Assembly (NCBI RefSeq): GCF_015351765.1
Contig: NZ_JADKQA010000006.1
Span: 49,449-88,884 of the forward strand
DNA length: 39,436 nucleotides
Direction of reading: 5' to 3'
Origin: Clostridium vitabionis
Lineage (GTDB): Bacteria; Bacillota; Clostridia; Lachnospirales; Lachnospiraceae
A program made the position numbers and the translations under genes. This document shows positions 8,235 through 15,806 of this stretch, one piece after another (the first letter of the stretch is position 1; every line of letters starts with the position of its first letter). The notes beneath the pieces are model-generated. The model was given only the letters and a program-made list of their open reading frames with translations, was not told the DNA's origin and searched no databases.

Positions 8235-8322
8235 GCGCCTTCGGCGGGGCAGGCGCAAACCATCTGCTGCGGAGCGAAGGCGCCCCGCCCTGCGCCTTCG
8301 GCGGGGCGTTGCCGCGCCCCGC
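8235..8322 (+). repeat. GC-rich hairpin cluster with 16-bp direct repeats between the MoxR operon and murC
   Basis: GCGCCTTCGGCGGGGC occurs at 8235-8250 and again at 8292-8307. Two perfect hairpins lie here: CGAAGGCGC/GCGCCTTCG (8275-8283 with 8292-8300) and GCGGGGCG/CGCCCCGC (8301-8308 with 8315-8322). No T-run follows, so this is not a classical intrinsic terminator, though it could pause or block transcription. The -35 box of the murC promoter falls in the loop of the second hairpin. Confidence 0.7.
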
Positions 8323-8337
8323 GGCAAGTGCTATAAT
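8309..8337 (+). promoter_or_regulatory. murC promoter
   Basis: TTGCCG (8309-8314), a 17-bp spacer and a perfect TATAAT (8332-8337). The -35 hexamer occupies the loop of a perfect 8-bp inverted repeat, and the right arm of that repeat occupies the spacer. The predicted start near 8344 gives a leader of about 75 nt. Confidence 0.7.
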
Positions 8338-8419
8338 CACGGCGGAAATAAAGTCCGGAAATACTGGTTTTCCGCGGGGCTCTTTTCTGCCCCCGCGGAT
8401 GGAAGACGGGAGATCGATG

Positions 8420-9802
8420 ATGGAATATAAAATTGACTTTTCTAAGCCCTGTACGGTTTACTTTATCGGGATCGGCGGCATCAGCATGAGCGGCCTCGCC
8501 GAGATTCTGCTGGATGAGGGATTCCGCGTGCTGGGATCTGATGCCCGCAAATCGCCGCTGACCGTGCATCTGGAGGATCACGGCGCGGCGATCCACTACG
8601 GGCAGAGGGCGGAAAATATCACGGACGGCATCGACGCGGTGATCTATACGGCGGCGATTCATCCGGACAATCCGGAGTTTGCGGCGGCAAAGAGCCGGGG
8701 GATCCCGATGCTGACGCGCGCCGAGCTTCTCGGGCAGATCATGTCCCACTATGCGTACTCGATTGCGGTCGCCGGGACGCACGGCAAGACGACGACGACT
8801 TCCATGATCACGGAGGTCTTCCTCCGCGCGAAGACGGATCCGACGGTATCGGTCGGCGGCATGCTGGATTCGATCGGCGGCAACATCCGCGTCGGCGGGC
8901 CGAAGTACTTTATCCTGGAGGCCTGTGAGTACACGAACAGCTTCCTGTCCTTCTATCCGACCCTGGCGGTGATCCTGAACGTGCAGGCGGATCATCTGGA
9001 TTTCTTCAAGGATCTCGACGATATCCGCCATTCCTTCCACCGCTTTGCGGGAAATGTCCCCGCGGGCGGCACGGTGGTGATCAACAGCGGGATCGACCGC
9101 TGGCAGGAGATCGTCGAGGGCATTCCGGCGGATGTCGTGACCTTCGGATTTGACCGGGGCGCGGACTACTCCGCGGACGGCATTTCCTATGATGAGTTCG
9201 GCCGCCCGTCCTTCGACCTCATTGTCCGCGGGGAGAAGCGGGAGCGGATAAAGCTCGGCATCCCGGGCGAGCACAATGTGCTGAACGCCCTGGCGGCCAT
9301 TGCGGCCTGTGATCACTATCACCTGCCCGCCGAGGCGATTCTCGGCGGCCTGGAGAGCTTCACCGGGACGCACCGCCGCTTCGAGAAGAAGGGCCAGGTG
9401 AACGGCGTCACGATCATCGACGATTACGCGCACCATCCGCAGGAGATCACGGCGACGCTCAAGGCGGCCGCGCATTATCCGCACCGGAAGATCTGGTGCA
9501 TTTTCCAGCCGCACACCTACTCCCGGACGAAGGCGTTTCTGGACGATTTCGCTGAGGCGCTCTCACTGGCAGACAGCGTCATCCTCGCGGATATCTTCGC
9601 GGCCCGGGAGACGAACACCTACGGCGTCAGCTCGCAGGATATTGTGGACAGGCTGAAGAAAAAGGGCACGGAGGCGATCTTCCTGCCCACATTCCCGGAG
9701 ATCGAGAATTACGTCCGTGAACACTGCGTCCCCGGGGATCTGTTGATAACTATGGGCGCCGGAGACGTTGTAAAAGTTGGGGAAGACCTGCTGAAACAGT
9801 AA
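8420..9802 (+). CDS. murC: UDP-N-acetylmuramate--L-alanine ligase
   Basis: MurC adds L-alanine to UDP-MurNAc in the cytoplasm, the first peptide step of peptidoglycan precursor synthesis. The 460-residue length is normal. Visible motifs: the N-terminal nucleotide-binding GIGGISMSGLAEIL, the Mur-ligase ATP loop GTHGKTTTTSM (about residues 119-129), YTNSFLSFYP near 172-181, and DYAHHPQEI in the C-terminal third. The start is one of two adjacent ATGs (8417 and 8420). I prefer 8420, which lies 7 nt after GGGAG. A longer in-frame extension to 8219 predates the promoter and is rejected. The stop codon at 9800-9802 abuts the first DnaA box. Confidence 0.95.
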   Translation: MEYKIDFSKPCTVYFIGIGGISMSGLAEILLDEGFRVLGSDARKSPLTVHLEDHGAAIHYGQRAENITDGIDAVIYTAAIHPDNPEFAAAKSRGIPMLTRAELLGQIMSHYAYSIAVAGTHGKTTTTSMITEVFLRAKTDPTVSVGGMLDSIGGNIRVGGPKYFILEACEYTNSFLSFYPTLAVILNVQADHLDFFKDLDDIRHSFHRFAGNVPAGGTVVINSGIDRWQEIVEGIPADVVTFGFDRGADYSADGISYDEFGRPSFDLIVRGEKRERIKLGIPGEHNVLNALAAIAACDHYHLPAEAILGGLESFTGTHRRFEKKGQVNGVTIIDDYAHHPQEITATLKAAAHYPHRKIWCIFQPHTYSRTKAFLDDFAEALSLADSVILADIFAARETNTYGVSSQDIVDRLKKKGTEAIFLPTFPEIENYVREHCVPGDLLITMGAGDVVKVGEDLLKQ

Positions 9803-9922
9803 TTATCCACATTATCCACAGGGTTATGAACATTTTCCGCGAAATGACCCTGTGGATTTATTTTGCGTTTATCCACAGTTATCCACACAAAATGTGGATA
9901 ACTGTTTCTTTTTCGTGGATAA
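9803..9922. promoter_or_regulatory. Cluster of DnaA boxes upstream of dnaD-dnaI
   Basis: Five perfect TTATCCACA 9-mers occur at 9803-9811, 9812-9820, 9869-9877 and 9879-9887 (plus strand) and 9893-9901 (minus strand). A sixth at 9914-9922 (minus) has one mismatch. A weak seventh (9851-9859, minus) has two. Two pairs are directly abutting or 1 bp apart. An 11-bp inverted repeat (9814-9824 with 9847-9857) connects the first pair to the weak site. DnaA, the replication initiator, binds this 9-mer. The cluster fills the gap between murC and the dnaD promoter, so it may regulate the primosome operon or titrate DnaA. Confidence 0.85.
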
Positions 9923-9930
9923 CTGTTCGG

Positions 9931-9959
9931 TTTCCATTTCCCCGGGCGTGTGCTAAAAT
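9931..9959 (+). promoter_or_regulatory. Promoter of dnaD-dnaI
   Basis: TTTCCA (9931-9936), 17 bp, then an extended -10 TGCTAAAAT (9951-9959). It lies 9 bp downstream of the last DnaA box, a suitable position for DnaA to control it. The leader (about 100 nt) contains a 7-bp hairpin CGCCCGC/GCGGGCG at 10012-10029. Confidence 0.55.
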
Positions 9960-10067
9960 GAATCGCAGACGCGGGCGGCAGAGCGGAGCTGCCCGGCTGC
10001 CTGCGGGGAAGCGCCCGCATGAGCGGGCGGCCTGCAAGCCCGGAAGATACAGAACAGGGGGATTTCC

Positions 10068-11291
10068 ATGGAGATTTCCAATCAGCTGACTGCGGAAGTG
10101 ACGGTTCTCTCGAACCGTTTTATTGATGAATACATGAGGGACGCCAACGGCGAGTACGTCAAGGTGTACCTCTATTTTGTGCGCCATGAGGGCGAGGTCG
10201 TGACGATCGCCCAGGCGGCGCTGGCGCTCGACAGCACGGAAACGGATGTCCGCCGCGCCGTGGAGTACTGGCGGAAGGCCGGCGTCTTCGGGAGCAGCCG
10301 GCCGGGTGAGGAGACGCGCGGGGAGGCCGCGGCGGCGGGCGCCCGCGGGGATGTCGTAACGGCGGATGCCCGCGGGGCGGAAGCCGCAGAGCGGAAACCG
10401 GGCTGGAGGTCTCCGGCAGGCGCGGAAGTTCGCGGGGAAGCACGCACGGCGGCGGTGAATGCTCGCGGAACGGAAGCGCCGGCCGGAGCGCAGGATGCGC
10501 CGGCAGGGGCAATTTCCGGTGGGGCAGACGCATTTGCCGGCAGGGAAGCGCCGAAGGGCATCTCGAGCGGCGTTACGGTGGATATGGACGCCCTGTCGCG
10601 GGACGACAGCTTCCGCCAGCTCCTCTACATTGCCGAGCAGTACATGGGGAAGCTGTTCAGCGAGCGGGATACCGAGGTGCTGGGCAATCTCTACCAGAAT
10701 CTGGGCATGCCGGAGGAGCTTCTGGAGTTTTTGATGGAGTACTGCGCCCAGAACGGGCACAGGAGCCTCCGCTACGCGGAGAAGGTGGCGCTCAGCTGGG
10801 TGTCCGGCGGCATCCGCACGGTGGAGCAGGCGAAGGCGGCATCCGGCAATTATGTCCGCCGGACGTACCTGGTGATGAAATCGATGGGCCTCTCCTCGCG
10901 GAACCCGGCGCCGGTCGAGCAGACGGCGATCAGCCGGTGGTTCGAGGAGTACGGATTTTCCGAGGAGATTGTCGCCGCGGCCTGCAACCGGACGATCGAG
11001 CGCATCCACAAGCCGAGCTTCCAGTACGCGGAGGGGATCCTCAAGGGCTGGAAGGAGGCCGGCGTCCGCTCGATGAAGGATGTCGAGGCGGACGACCGGA
11101 GGCGGGCGGCTTCGGAGAAGCGGACGGGAGGTTCGCGCACAGCCGGCCGTGCCGGCGGCCGCCCGGCGACCCGGTTCAGCAATTTCGAGGGCCACGGCTA
11201 TGATTATGACCGGATGATGTGGGAAATGGTGAATTCCGGCGAGGCAGGCCGGGGCGGCGGAAAGGCGGGAGGTGCCGATGGGGCTGAGTAA
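10068..11291 (+). CDS. dnaD: DnaD-domain primosome protein
   Basis: DnaD-type proteins help remodel origin DNA and recruit the helicase loader in Firmicutes. The 407 residues contain an N-terminal winged-helix region (VTVLSNRFIDEYMRDANGEY, then the pattern VYLYFVRHEG) and two copies of the DnaB_2/DnaD C-terminal domain, starting near residues 184 (LLYIAEQYMGKLFSERD) and 292 (WFEEYGFSEEIVAAACNRTI). Between the winged helix and the first C-terminal domain is a roughly 85-residue Ala/Gly/Arg/Glu-rich linker with imperfect internal repeats, longer than usual. GGGGGA precedes the ATG. It overlaps the next gene by 14 bp, so DnaD and DnaI are coupled. Confidence 0.9.
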   Translation: MEISNQLTAEVTVLSNRFIDEYMRDANGEYVKVYLYFVRHEGEVVTIAQAALALDSTETDVRRAVEYWRKAGVFGSSRPGEETRGEAAAAGARGDVVTADARGAEAAERKPGWRSPAGAEVRGEARTAAVNARGTEAPAGAQDAPAGAISGGADAFAGREAPKGISSGVTVDMDALSRDDSFRQLLYIAEQYMGKLFSERDTEVLGNLYQNLGMPEELLEFLMEYCAQNGHRSLRYAEKVALSWVSGGIRTVEQAKAASGNYVRRTYLVMKSMGLSSRNPAPVEQTAISRWFEEYGFSEEIVAAACNRTIERIHKPSFQYAEGILKGWKEAGVRSMKDVEADDRRRAASEKRTGGSRTAGRAGGRPATRFSNFEGHGYDYDRMMWEMVNSGEAGRGGGKAGGADGAE

Positions 11292-12282
11292 CGCGCAGTA
11301 TGAGGCGATCCGCAGGGTCTATACCCAGAGACAGCTGGATGAGGAGAATGCCCTCCGGGCCCGCACCGCGGAGGTGTATGAGAAAATCCCGGAGATCCGG
11401 GAAATCAGTGACACGATCAGCCGCACGGCGGTGGCGTCCGCGAAGCGCCTGATTGCCGGCGATCCCGGCCCGGCGGCCGGCCTTGGCGGGCGGATCGCGG
11501 AGCTCCGGGAGAAAAAACGCAGCCTCCTGGCCGCGCACGGCTATCCGGAGGACTATCTGGAGCCGCGGTATATCTGCCCGGACTGCCGGGATACGGGCTA
11601 TGTGAACGGGGAAAAATGCCACTGTTTCCGGGAGAAGGAGATTTCGCTCCTCTACGACCAGTCCAATCTCCGGGAAATGCTGAAGGTCCAGAATTTCGAC
11701 AATTTTGACCTCTCGCTCTTTGATGACACGGCGCCGGATCCGCGGACGGGCAGGACGGTCCGCCAGTATATGCGGGATGTGGAAAAAATGTGCCGTGTCT
11801 ATGTGGCCGGTTTCCCGAAGGAGCACGGAAGCCTGCTTTTTACCGGCAAGACCGGGCTCGGCAAGACGTACCTGTCCTGCTGCATTGCCCGGGAGCTGCT
11901 TGACCAGTGCTTCAGCGTCATTTATCTGCCGGCTGCGCAGATGTTTGACATTTTCTCCCGGGAGAAGTTCGGCAGCCAGGACGGCGAGGATCCGGCGCTC
12001 GCCCGGAGCCGGTCGGAATTTCTCCGGGAATGTGACCTTCTGATCATCGACGACCTGGGAACCGAGCTGGTCAATACCTTTACCGTGACCCAGCTTTTTG
12101 CCGTGATCAACGGGCGGCTGGTGAACCGGAAGGGCACGATCATTTCCACAAATCTCAGCACCAACGAGATGCGGGATGAGTTCACGGACCGCATCATGTC
12201 CCGGATCATCAGCGGCTACCGCATGATCCCGCTCTACGGTGATGATGTGCGGATCCGGAGGAAGATGCGGGCGCTGCGGTAA
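11278..12282 (+). CDS. dnaI: DnaI/DnaC-type replicative helicase loader
   Basis: 334 residues. The N-terminal half carries a zinc-binding cluster CPDC...CHC (about residues 100-116). The AAA+ domain has Walker A TGKTGLGKT, Walker B LLIIDDLG, and sensor ISTNLS. This combination is that of Gram-positive DnaI, which loads the hexameric DnaB/DnaC helicase during initiation and restart. The ATG at 11278 is preceded by GGGAGG at 7 nt. A GTG at 11272 overlaps that site and is rejected. It shares an operon with dnaD. Confidence 0.92.
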   Translation: MGLSNAQYEAIRRVYTQRQLDEENALRARTAEVYEKIPEIREISDTISRTAVASAKRLIAGDPGPAAGLGGRIAELREKKRSLLAAHGYPEDYLEPRYICPDCRDTGYVNGEKCHCFREKEISLLYDQSNLREMLKVQNFDNFDLSLFDDTAPDPRTGRTVRQYMRDVEKMCRVYVAGFPKEHGSLLFTGKTGLGKTYLSCCIARELLDQCFSVIYLPAAQMFDIFSREKFGSQDGEDPALARSRSEFLRECDLLIIDDLGTELVNTFTVTQLFAVINGRLVNRKGTIISTNLSTNEMRDEFTDRIMSRIISGYRMIPLYGDDVRIRRKMRALR

Positions 12283-12309
12283 ATGGGGTGAACATACCCG
12301 CCGAAGGTG

Positions 12310-12338
12310 TTGACGCCGGGATTTTCCTATGCTACGCT
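12310..12338 (+). promoter_or_regulatory. Promoter of the PRPP synthetase gene
   Basis: TTGACG (12310-12315), 17 bp, then TGC-TACGCT (-10 at 12333-12338 with an extended TGn). The ~100-nt leader contains GGGCAG (12361-12366) pairing with CTGCCC (12411-12416), enclosing a smaller GGTT/AACC hairpin. Confidence 0.6.
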
Positions 12339-12443
12339 TGTGGCACAAATGCAGAGAAAAGGGCAGTTCAAGCCAAGTTCCTGATGGGTTTCGCGCAGAA
12401 CCGGGAGCGGCTGCCCTGAGATAACCGGAATCCGGAGGACAAT

Positions 12444-13649
12444 ATGGCAGAAGCAATGGAACAGGACATGAGAGACAAGAAGATCGAGAAGATCCCGGTG
12501 GGGCCGCTGGGGCTGATTCCGCTCGTGGGATGCACGGAGCTCGGAAGCCGGGTCAATGACTGGCTGGTGCAGTGGAGAAAAGAGCGCGAGAGCGAACATA
12601 AATCCACGATCGCATTTGCCGGCTACCAGAAGGATTCCTTCATTATTCAGGCGGATACGCCGCGCTTCGGCTCCGGTGAGGGCAAGGGCGAGCTGAAGGA
12701 ATCGGTCCGTGGCGATGACCTCTATCTTATGGTTGATGTCTGCAATTACAGCGTGACCTACCGTGTCGCCGGAAATGTCAATCACATGTCGCCCGACGAC
12801 CATTTCCAGAATCTCAAGAGAATCATTGCTGCTGCCAACGGCAAGGCCCGCCGTCTGAATGTCATCATGCCGTTCCTCTATGAGGGCCGCCAGCACAAGA
12901 GATCCGGGCGTGAGTCCCTGGACTGCGCCATGGCTCTCCAGGAGCTTGTGGATATGGGCGTGGAAAATATCATCACCTTTGATGCCCATGACCCGAGAGT
13001 GCAGAATGCCATCCCGCTCAAGGGATTCGAGACCGTACAGCCGATTTACCAGTTTATCAAGCATCTGCTGCTGCATGAGAAGGGACTGCAGATTGATTCC
13101 GATCATATGATGGTGATCAGCCCGGACGAGGGCGGAATGAAGCGCGCGGTGTTCTTCGCCAATGTTCTCGGCCTGGATCTGGGGATGTTCTACAAGCGCC
13201 GCGATTACACGCAGGTCGTCGACGGCAGAAATCCCATCGTTGCGCATGAGTTCCTGGGCGCCAGCGTCGAGGGCAAGGATGTCGTGATCATCGACGATAT
13301 GATTTCCTCCGGGGAGAGCATGCTGGATGTGGCGAAGGAGCTGAAACGGCGTAAGGCGAGAAAGGTCTTCTGCTGTGCCACCTTCGGCCTCTTTACCGCC
13401 GGTATGAACAAGTTTGACGAGTATTATCAGAACGGGTTCATCGACCGGGTCCTGACCACGAACCTGATTTACCAGAAGCCGGAGCTCCTGACGAAGCCGT
13501 ATTATATCAATGTGGATATGAGCAAATACATCGCGCTCATCATCGACAACCTGAACCATGATGATTCCCTGAGCGGCCTTCTGAGCCCGACGGAGAGAAT
13601 CAACCGGATCCTGACGCGCTACCGCGCCGGAGAGCTGGACAATCAATAA
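12444..13649 (+). CDS. prs: Ribose-phosphate pyrophosphokinase
   Basis: Makes PRPP from ribose-5-phosphate and ATP, feeding purine, pyrimidine, His and Trp synthesis and the Hpt salvage enzyme encoded at 24307. The chain is 401 residues, longer than the ~315 of classical Prs, with an N-terminal extension and internal insertions, as in the Clostridia subfamily. Motifs: MPFLYEGRQHKRSGRES in the catalytic flexible-loop region, TFDAHDPRVQNA, and the PRPP-binding loop VVIIDDMISSGESM (about residues 279-292). GGAGG lies 7 nt before the ATG. It is monocistronic, bounded by the intergenic repeat and a bidirectional terminator. Confidence 0.92.
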   Translation: MAEAMEQDMRDKKIEKIPVGPLGLIPLVGCTELGSRVNDWLVQWRKERESEHKSTIAFAGYQKDSFIIQADTPRFGSGEGKGELKESVRGDDLYLMVDVCNYSVTYRVAGNVNHMSPDDHFQNLKRIIAAANGKARRLNVIMPFLYEGRQHKRSGRESLDCAMALQELVDMGVENIITFDAHDPRVQNAIPLKGFETVQPIYQFIKHLLLHEKGLQIDSDHMMVISPDEGGMKRAVFFANVLGLDLGMFYKRRDYTQVVDGRNPIVAHEFLGASVEGKDVVIIDDMISSGESMLDVAKELKRRKARKVFCCATFGLFTAGMNKFDEYYQNGFIDRVLTTNLIYQKPELLTKPYYINVDMSKYIALIIDNLNHDDSLSGLLSPTERINRILTRYRAGELDNQ

Positions 13650-13706
13650 TCTGTGCGCCGGTGCAGCTTCGCCTGTACCGGCGATTTTCTGTGCATGAGG
13701 ATGATT

Positions 13707-13833
13707 TGCTCTGCATAAGCAAATTTGCTAAGTTCGAACTGCGTTTACGCTTGTTCTCACTAAGCAAATTCGCATAGCTCGCACTAAACTCGGACTGCGC
13801 TTTCGCTTGTCCTCGTTAAGTGCTCTGCATAAT
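13707..13833. repeat. Dispersed intergenic repeat, copy A
   Basis: A core starting GCAAATTTGCTAAGTTCG (13719) is flanked by 12-bp direct repeats TGCTCTGCATAA (13707-13718 and 13821-13832). It contains two adjoining 10-bp palindromes, GCAAATTTGC and AGTTCGAACT, separated by TA. It also has an internal ~33-bp imperfect tandem repeat (from about 13733 and about 13788). A longer copy follows pfkA (32963-33153), and an inverted 22-bp fragment lies at 26914-26935. No convincing reading frame is present. Confidence 0.8.
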
Positions 13834-13835
13834 AA

Positions 13836-13867
13836 AAAGAAGCACACGCCGAAACGTGTGCTTCTTT
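13836..13867. terminator. Bidirectional intrinsic terminator (prs / yhaN-like gene)
   Basis: AAAGAAGCACACG (13836-13848) pairs perfectly with CGTGTGCTTCTTT (13855-13867) around a 6-nt loop. A/T tracts at both ends allow termination of both convergent genes. Confidence 0.9.
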
Positions 13868-13886
13868 GGGAAGATCAAGTCTCCGC

Positions 13887-15806
13887 TTACGACAGCGCGA
13901 TGTTGTGACAGCGTGTTCCGCTCTGCTCCAAGGAGTCGAGCTCATCGGTCCGGCAGGTGAAAATCAGCACCTGCCGCCCGTCATTGTCCGGCCCGGCAAG
14001 CCAGGTGAGGGCGCTCTGGAGGCGCCGTCGGTCGTAAAGGACAAAGCTCTCGTCGAAAATGAGAGGGAGAACCGTCCCTTCAGCCGGGATGATTTTCGCC
14101 GCCGCAATACGGAGGGCAAACCAGATCTGCTCGGCAGTGCCGCCGCTGGTCTGCTCGATCGGGACAAATCTCCCCCGTCGGTTCAGGGTGATCGTCATCG
14201 CATTGTCCACATCCAGGCTTTCGTAGGCACCGCCCGTCAGGACGCGGATGATCTTCGAGGCAGTCTGGTTGAGGTAATAGCCGAAGGAGGACTTCATGGA
14301 TGAGGCAAGCTCCCGCATGGTATCCATGGCGAGATCGAGTGCCTCCATGTCTTCACGGACACGGCGGTTGCTGTCCACAAGAGCGCGGAGCTCACCCGCA
14401 CGGTCCCGGAGGTCTTCCAGCTCCCGGATTTTCCGTTCCGCCGCCCAGCGGAGATTCCATTCTTCCTCCTGCGCAGGTGCATTCTTTTCCGCTGCGCTTT
14501 CTGCGCCTTCTCCTTCCTTCACTTTAAGAAGTTCCAGTTCCTCCAGCCTTCCGCAGAGCACAAGGTACTTGTCCATCCGCTCGTCGAAGGCTGTGATCGC
14601 TCTGCCGCTGACTTCCTCCGCGCCGAGATGCTTCGCGAAGATCTTTCGGAGCTCCTGCTCCTTCTCCTTTGCCGCCCGGGTCTCCCGGTTTCCGGAAATC
14701 AGGTAATAGATGGCCAGGATCAGGAAGAATCCGGCGAAGACCATGAACACCCCTGTCCGGATGAAAGCGCCTGCCGCGGCGCTCACAGCCGCGAGCATCA
14801 GGAAAATGGCAGCGAGCTTCGGGTTCCGTCCGGCCTTGCCGCTTTCGTTCAGGTCTTTCCAGCTCTGATAGAGGGTATCTGTCTCCGAACGGGCTTTTTC
14901 TACGGAGGCGCGGCCGGTAAAGCCCTCTTTTTCGAGCGCTTCACGCGAGCGGGCGATGTAGCTGTCCATGATCTCCCGGCTGTGTGCCTCCGGGGCGGCC
15001 GCGTTCCCGGCGGCCGCGCTGCCCGAAGCCTGCCGGACGGCGGCCGCGTTCCCGGCGGCCGCACTGCCCGAAGCCTGCCGGACGGCGGCTGCGTCCCCGG
15101 CGGCCGCACTGCCCGCAGCACCAGACCCGGTGGCCTCGGCTGTACCAGCCGGCTGCCCGCCGGCGCCGGCTGGGCTTCGGAGCTCCTGCTCCAGCTTCCG
15201 GATCCGCGAAATGACGGAGGTGTATTCCTTCGATGCCTCCGGGTAGAGGCGCGCCTCCAGCAGCGACTTCTGCCGCTCGAGGTGTTCCAGGGCTTCCTTC
15301 ACGTCCAGGGAAATGTCGCCGCTCGTGTTCATGTTGCGGATATAGCGGGAGAGCTCCTCGTGCATCCCCTCGCTGTCCCTGCTTTTCAGCTGGCCGACGC
15401 TGACGGTGCTGCAAAAGGCGGCCTCCGAGACACCGCCGAGCAGGCTGTGGAGCTTTTCCTCCGGATCCCGCTCCGCCCGCTCCTCCGTCTCATTGTAGAG
15501 GAGAAAATCATTTTTCGGCTTGTAGAAGGACCGCTCGATCCGGTAAATGCATTTTCCGTCAGTCAGGCGGAGCTTCCCTCCGTAAACCTCCGGGTGCACC
15601 CAGGGGGTGCAGCGCGCCATCAGGTCGTGCTCAGCCTCGACGCCGCGCGCGCGGGTGAAGCCGTAGAGCATCGCCCGGATGAAGGTGTGGATCGTGGATT
15701 TCCCGGCTTCATTGGTGCCGTAGATGACGTTGATGCCCTCCGCGAGGGAGAGGTCAAAGTTATGAAATTTTCCAAAACCGTCAATATGGAGATCGAGAAA
15801 ATGCAT
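13887..15806 (-). CDS. SbcC/YhaN-like AAA ATPase with membrane segments
   Basis: The 639-residue protein has an ABC/SMC-type head split over both ends: Walker A GTNEAGKS (residues 30-37), signature TSGGTAEQIW (from about residue 553) and Walker B LPLIFDE (about 580-586). Between them are helical coiled-coil-like segments, an Ala/Gly-rich 15-residue tandem repeat (about 229-268), and two hydrophobic helices near residues 325-367. This combination is typical of the YhaN-type relatives of SbcC found next to a YhaO/SbcD-like protein. Its start codon overlaps the stop of that partner (TGATG), so the two are co-translated. By analogy they form a DNA-end-processing or DNA-repair complex, perhaps membrane-associated. 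ATPase residues look intact. Confidence 0.82.
   Translation of the reverse strand: MHFLDLHIDGFGKFHNFDLSLAEGINVIYGTNEAGKSTIHTFIRAMLYGFTRARGVEAEHDLMARCTPWVHPEVYGGKLRLTDGKCIYRIERSFYKPKNDFLLYNETEERAERDPEEKLHSLLGGVSEAAFCSTVSVGQLKSRDSEGMHEELSRYIRNMNTSGDISLDVKEALEHLERQKSLLEARLYPEASKEYTSVISRIRKLEQELRSPAGAGGQPAGTAEATGSGAAGSAAAGDAAAVRQASGSAAAGNAAAVRQASGSAAAGNAAAPEAHSREIMDSYIARSREALEKEGFTGRASVEKARSETDTLYQSWKDLNESGKAGRNPKLAAIFLMLAAVSAAAGAFIRTGVFMVFAGFFLILAIYYLISGNRETRAAKEKEQELRKIFAKHLGAEEVSGRAITAFDERMDKYLVLCGRLEELELLKVKEGEGAESAAEKNAPAQEEEWNLRWAAERKIRELEDLRDRAGELRALVDSNRRVREDMEALDLAMDTMRELASSMKSSFGYYLNQTASKIIRVLTGGAYESLDVDNAMTITLNRRGRFVPIEQTSGGTAEQIWFALRIAAAKIIPAEGTVLPLIFDESFVLYDRRRLQSALTWLAGPDNDGRQVLIFTCRTDELDSLEQSGTRCHNIALS
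15001..15117 (-). repeat. 45-bp in-frame tandem repeat inside the yhaN-like gene
   Basis: Units begin at 15001, 15046 and 15091 (the last partial). On the plus strand each starts with GCGTTCCCGGCGGCCGC or a near copy. They encode repeated Ala/Gly-rich segments (SAAAGNAAAVRQASG). The repeat lies in the linker between the N-terminal ATPase lobe and the membrane helices and is likely variable in length. Confidence 0.9.

Noticed and set aside
9803-9922. The cluster as the chromosomal replication origin
   Set aside because: dnaA, dnaN and rpmH are not adjacent, and no clear AT-rich unwinding element accompanies the boxes. It is better explained as a regulatory or titration site.
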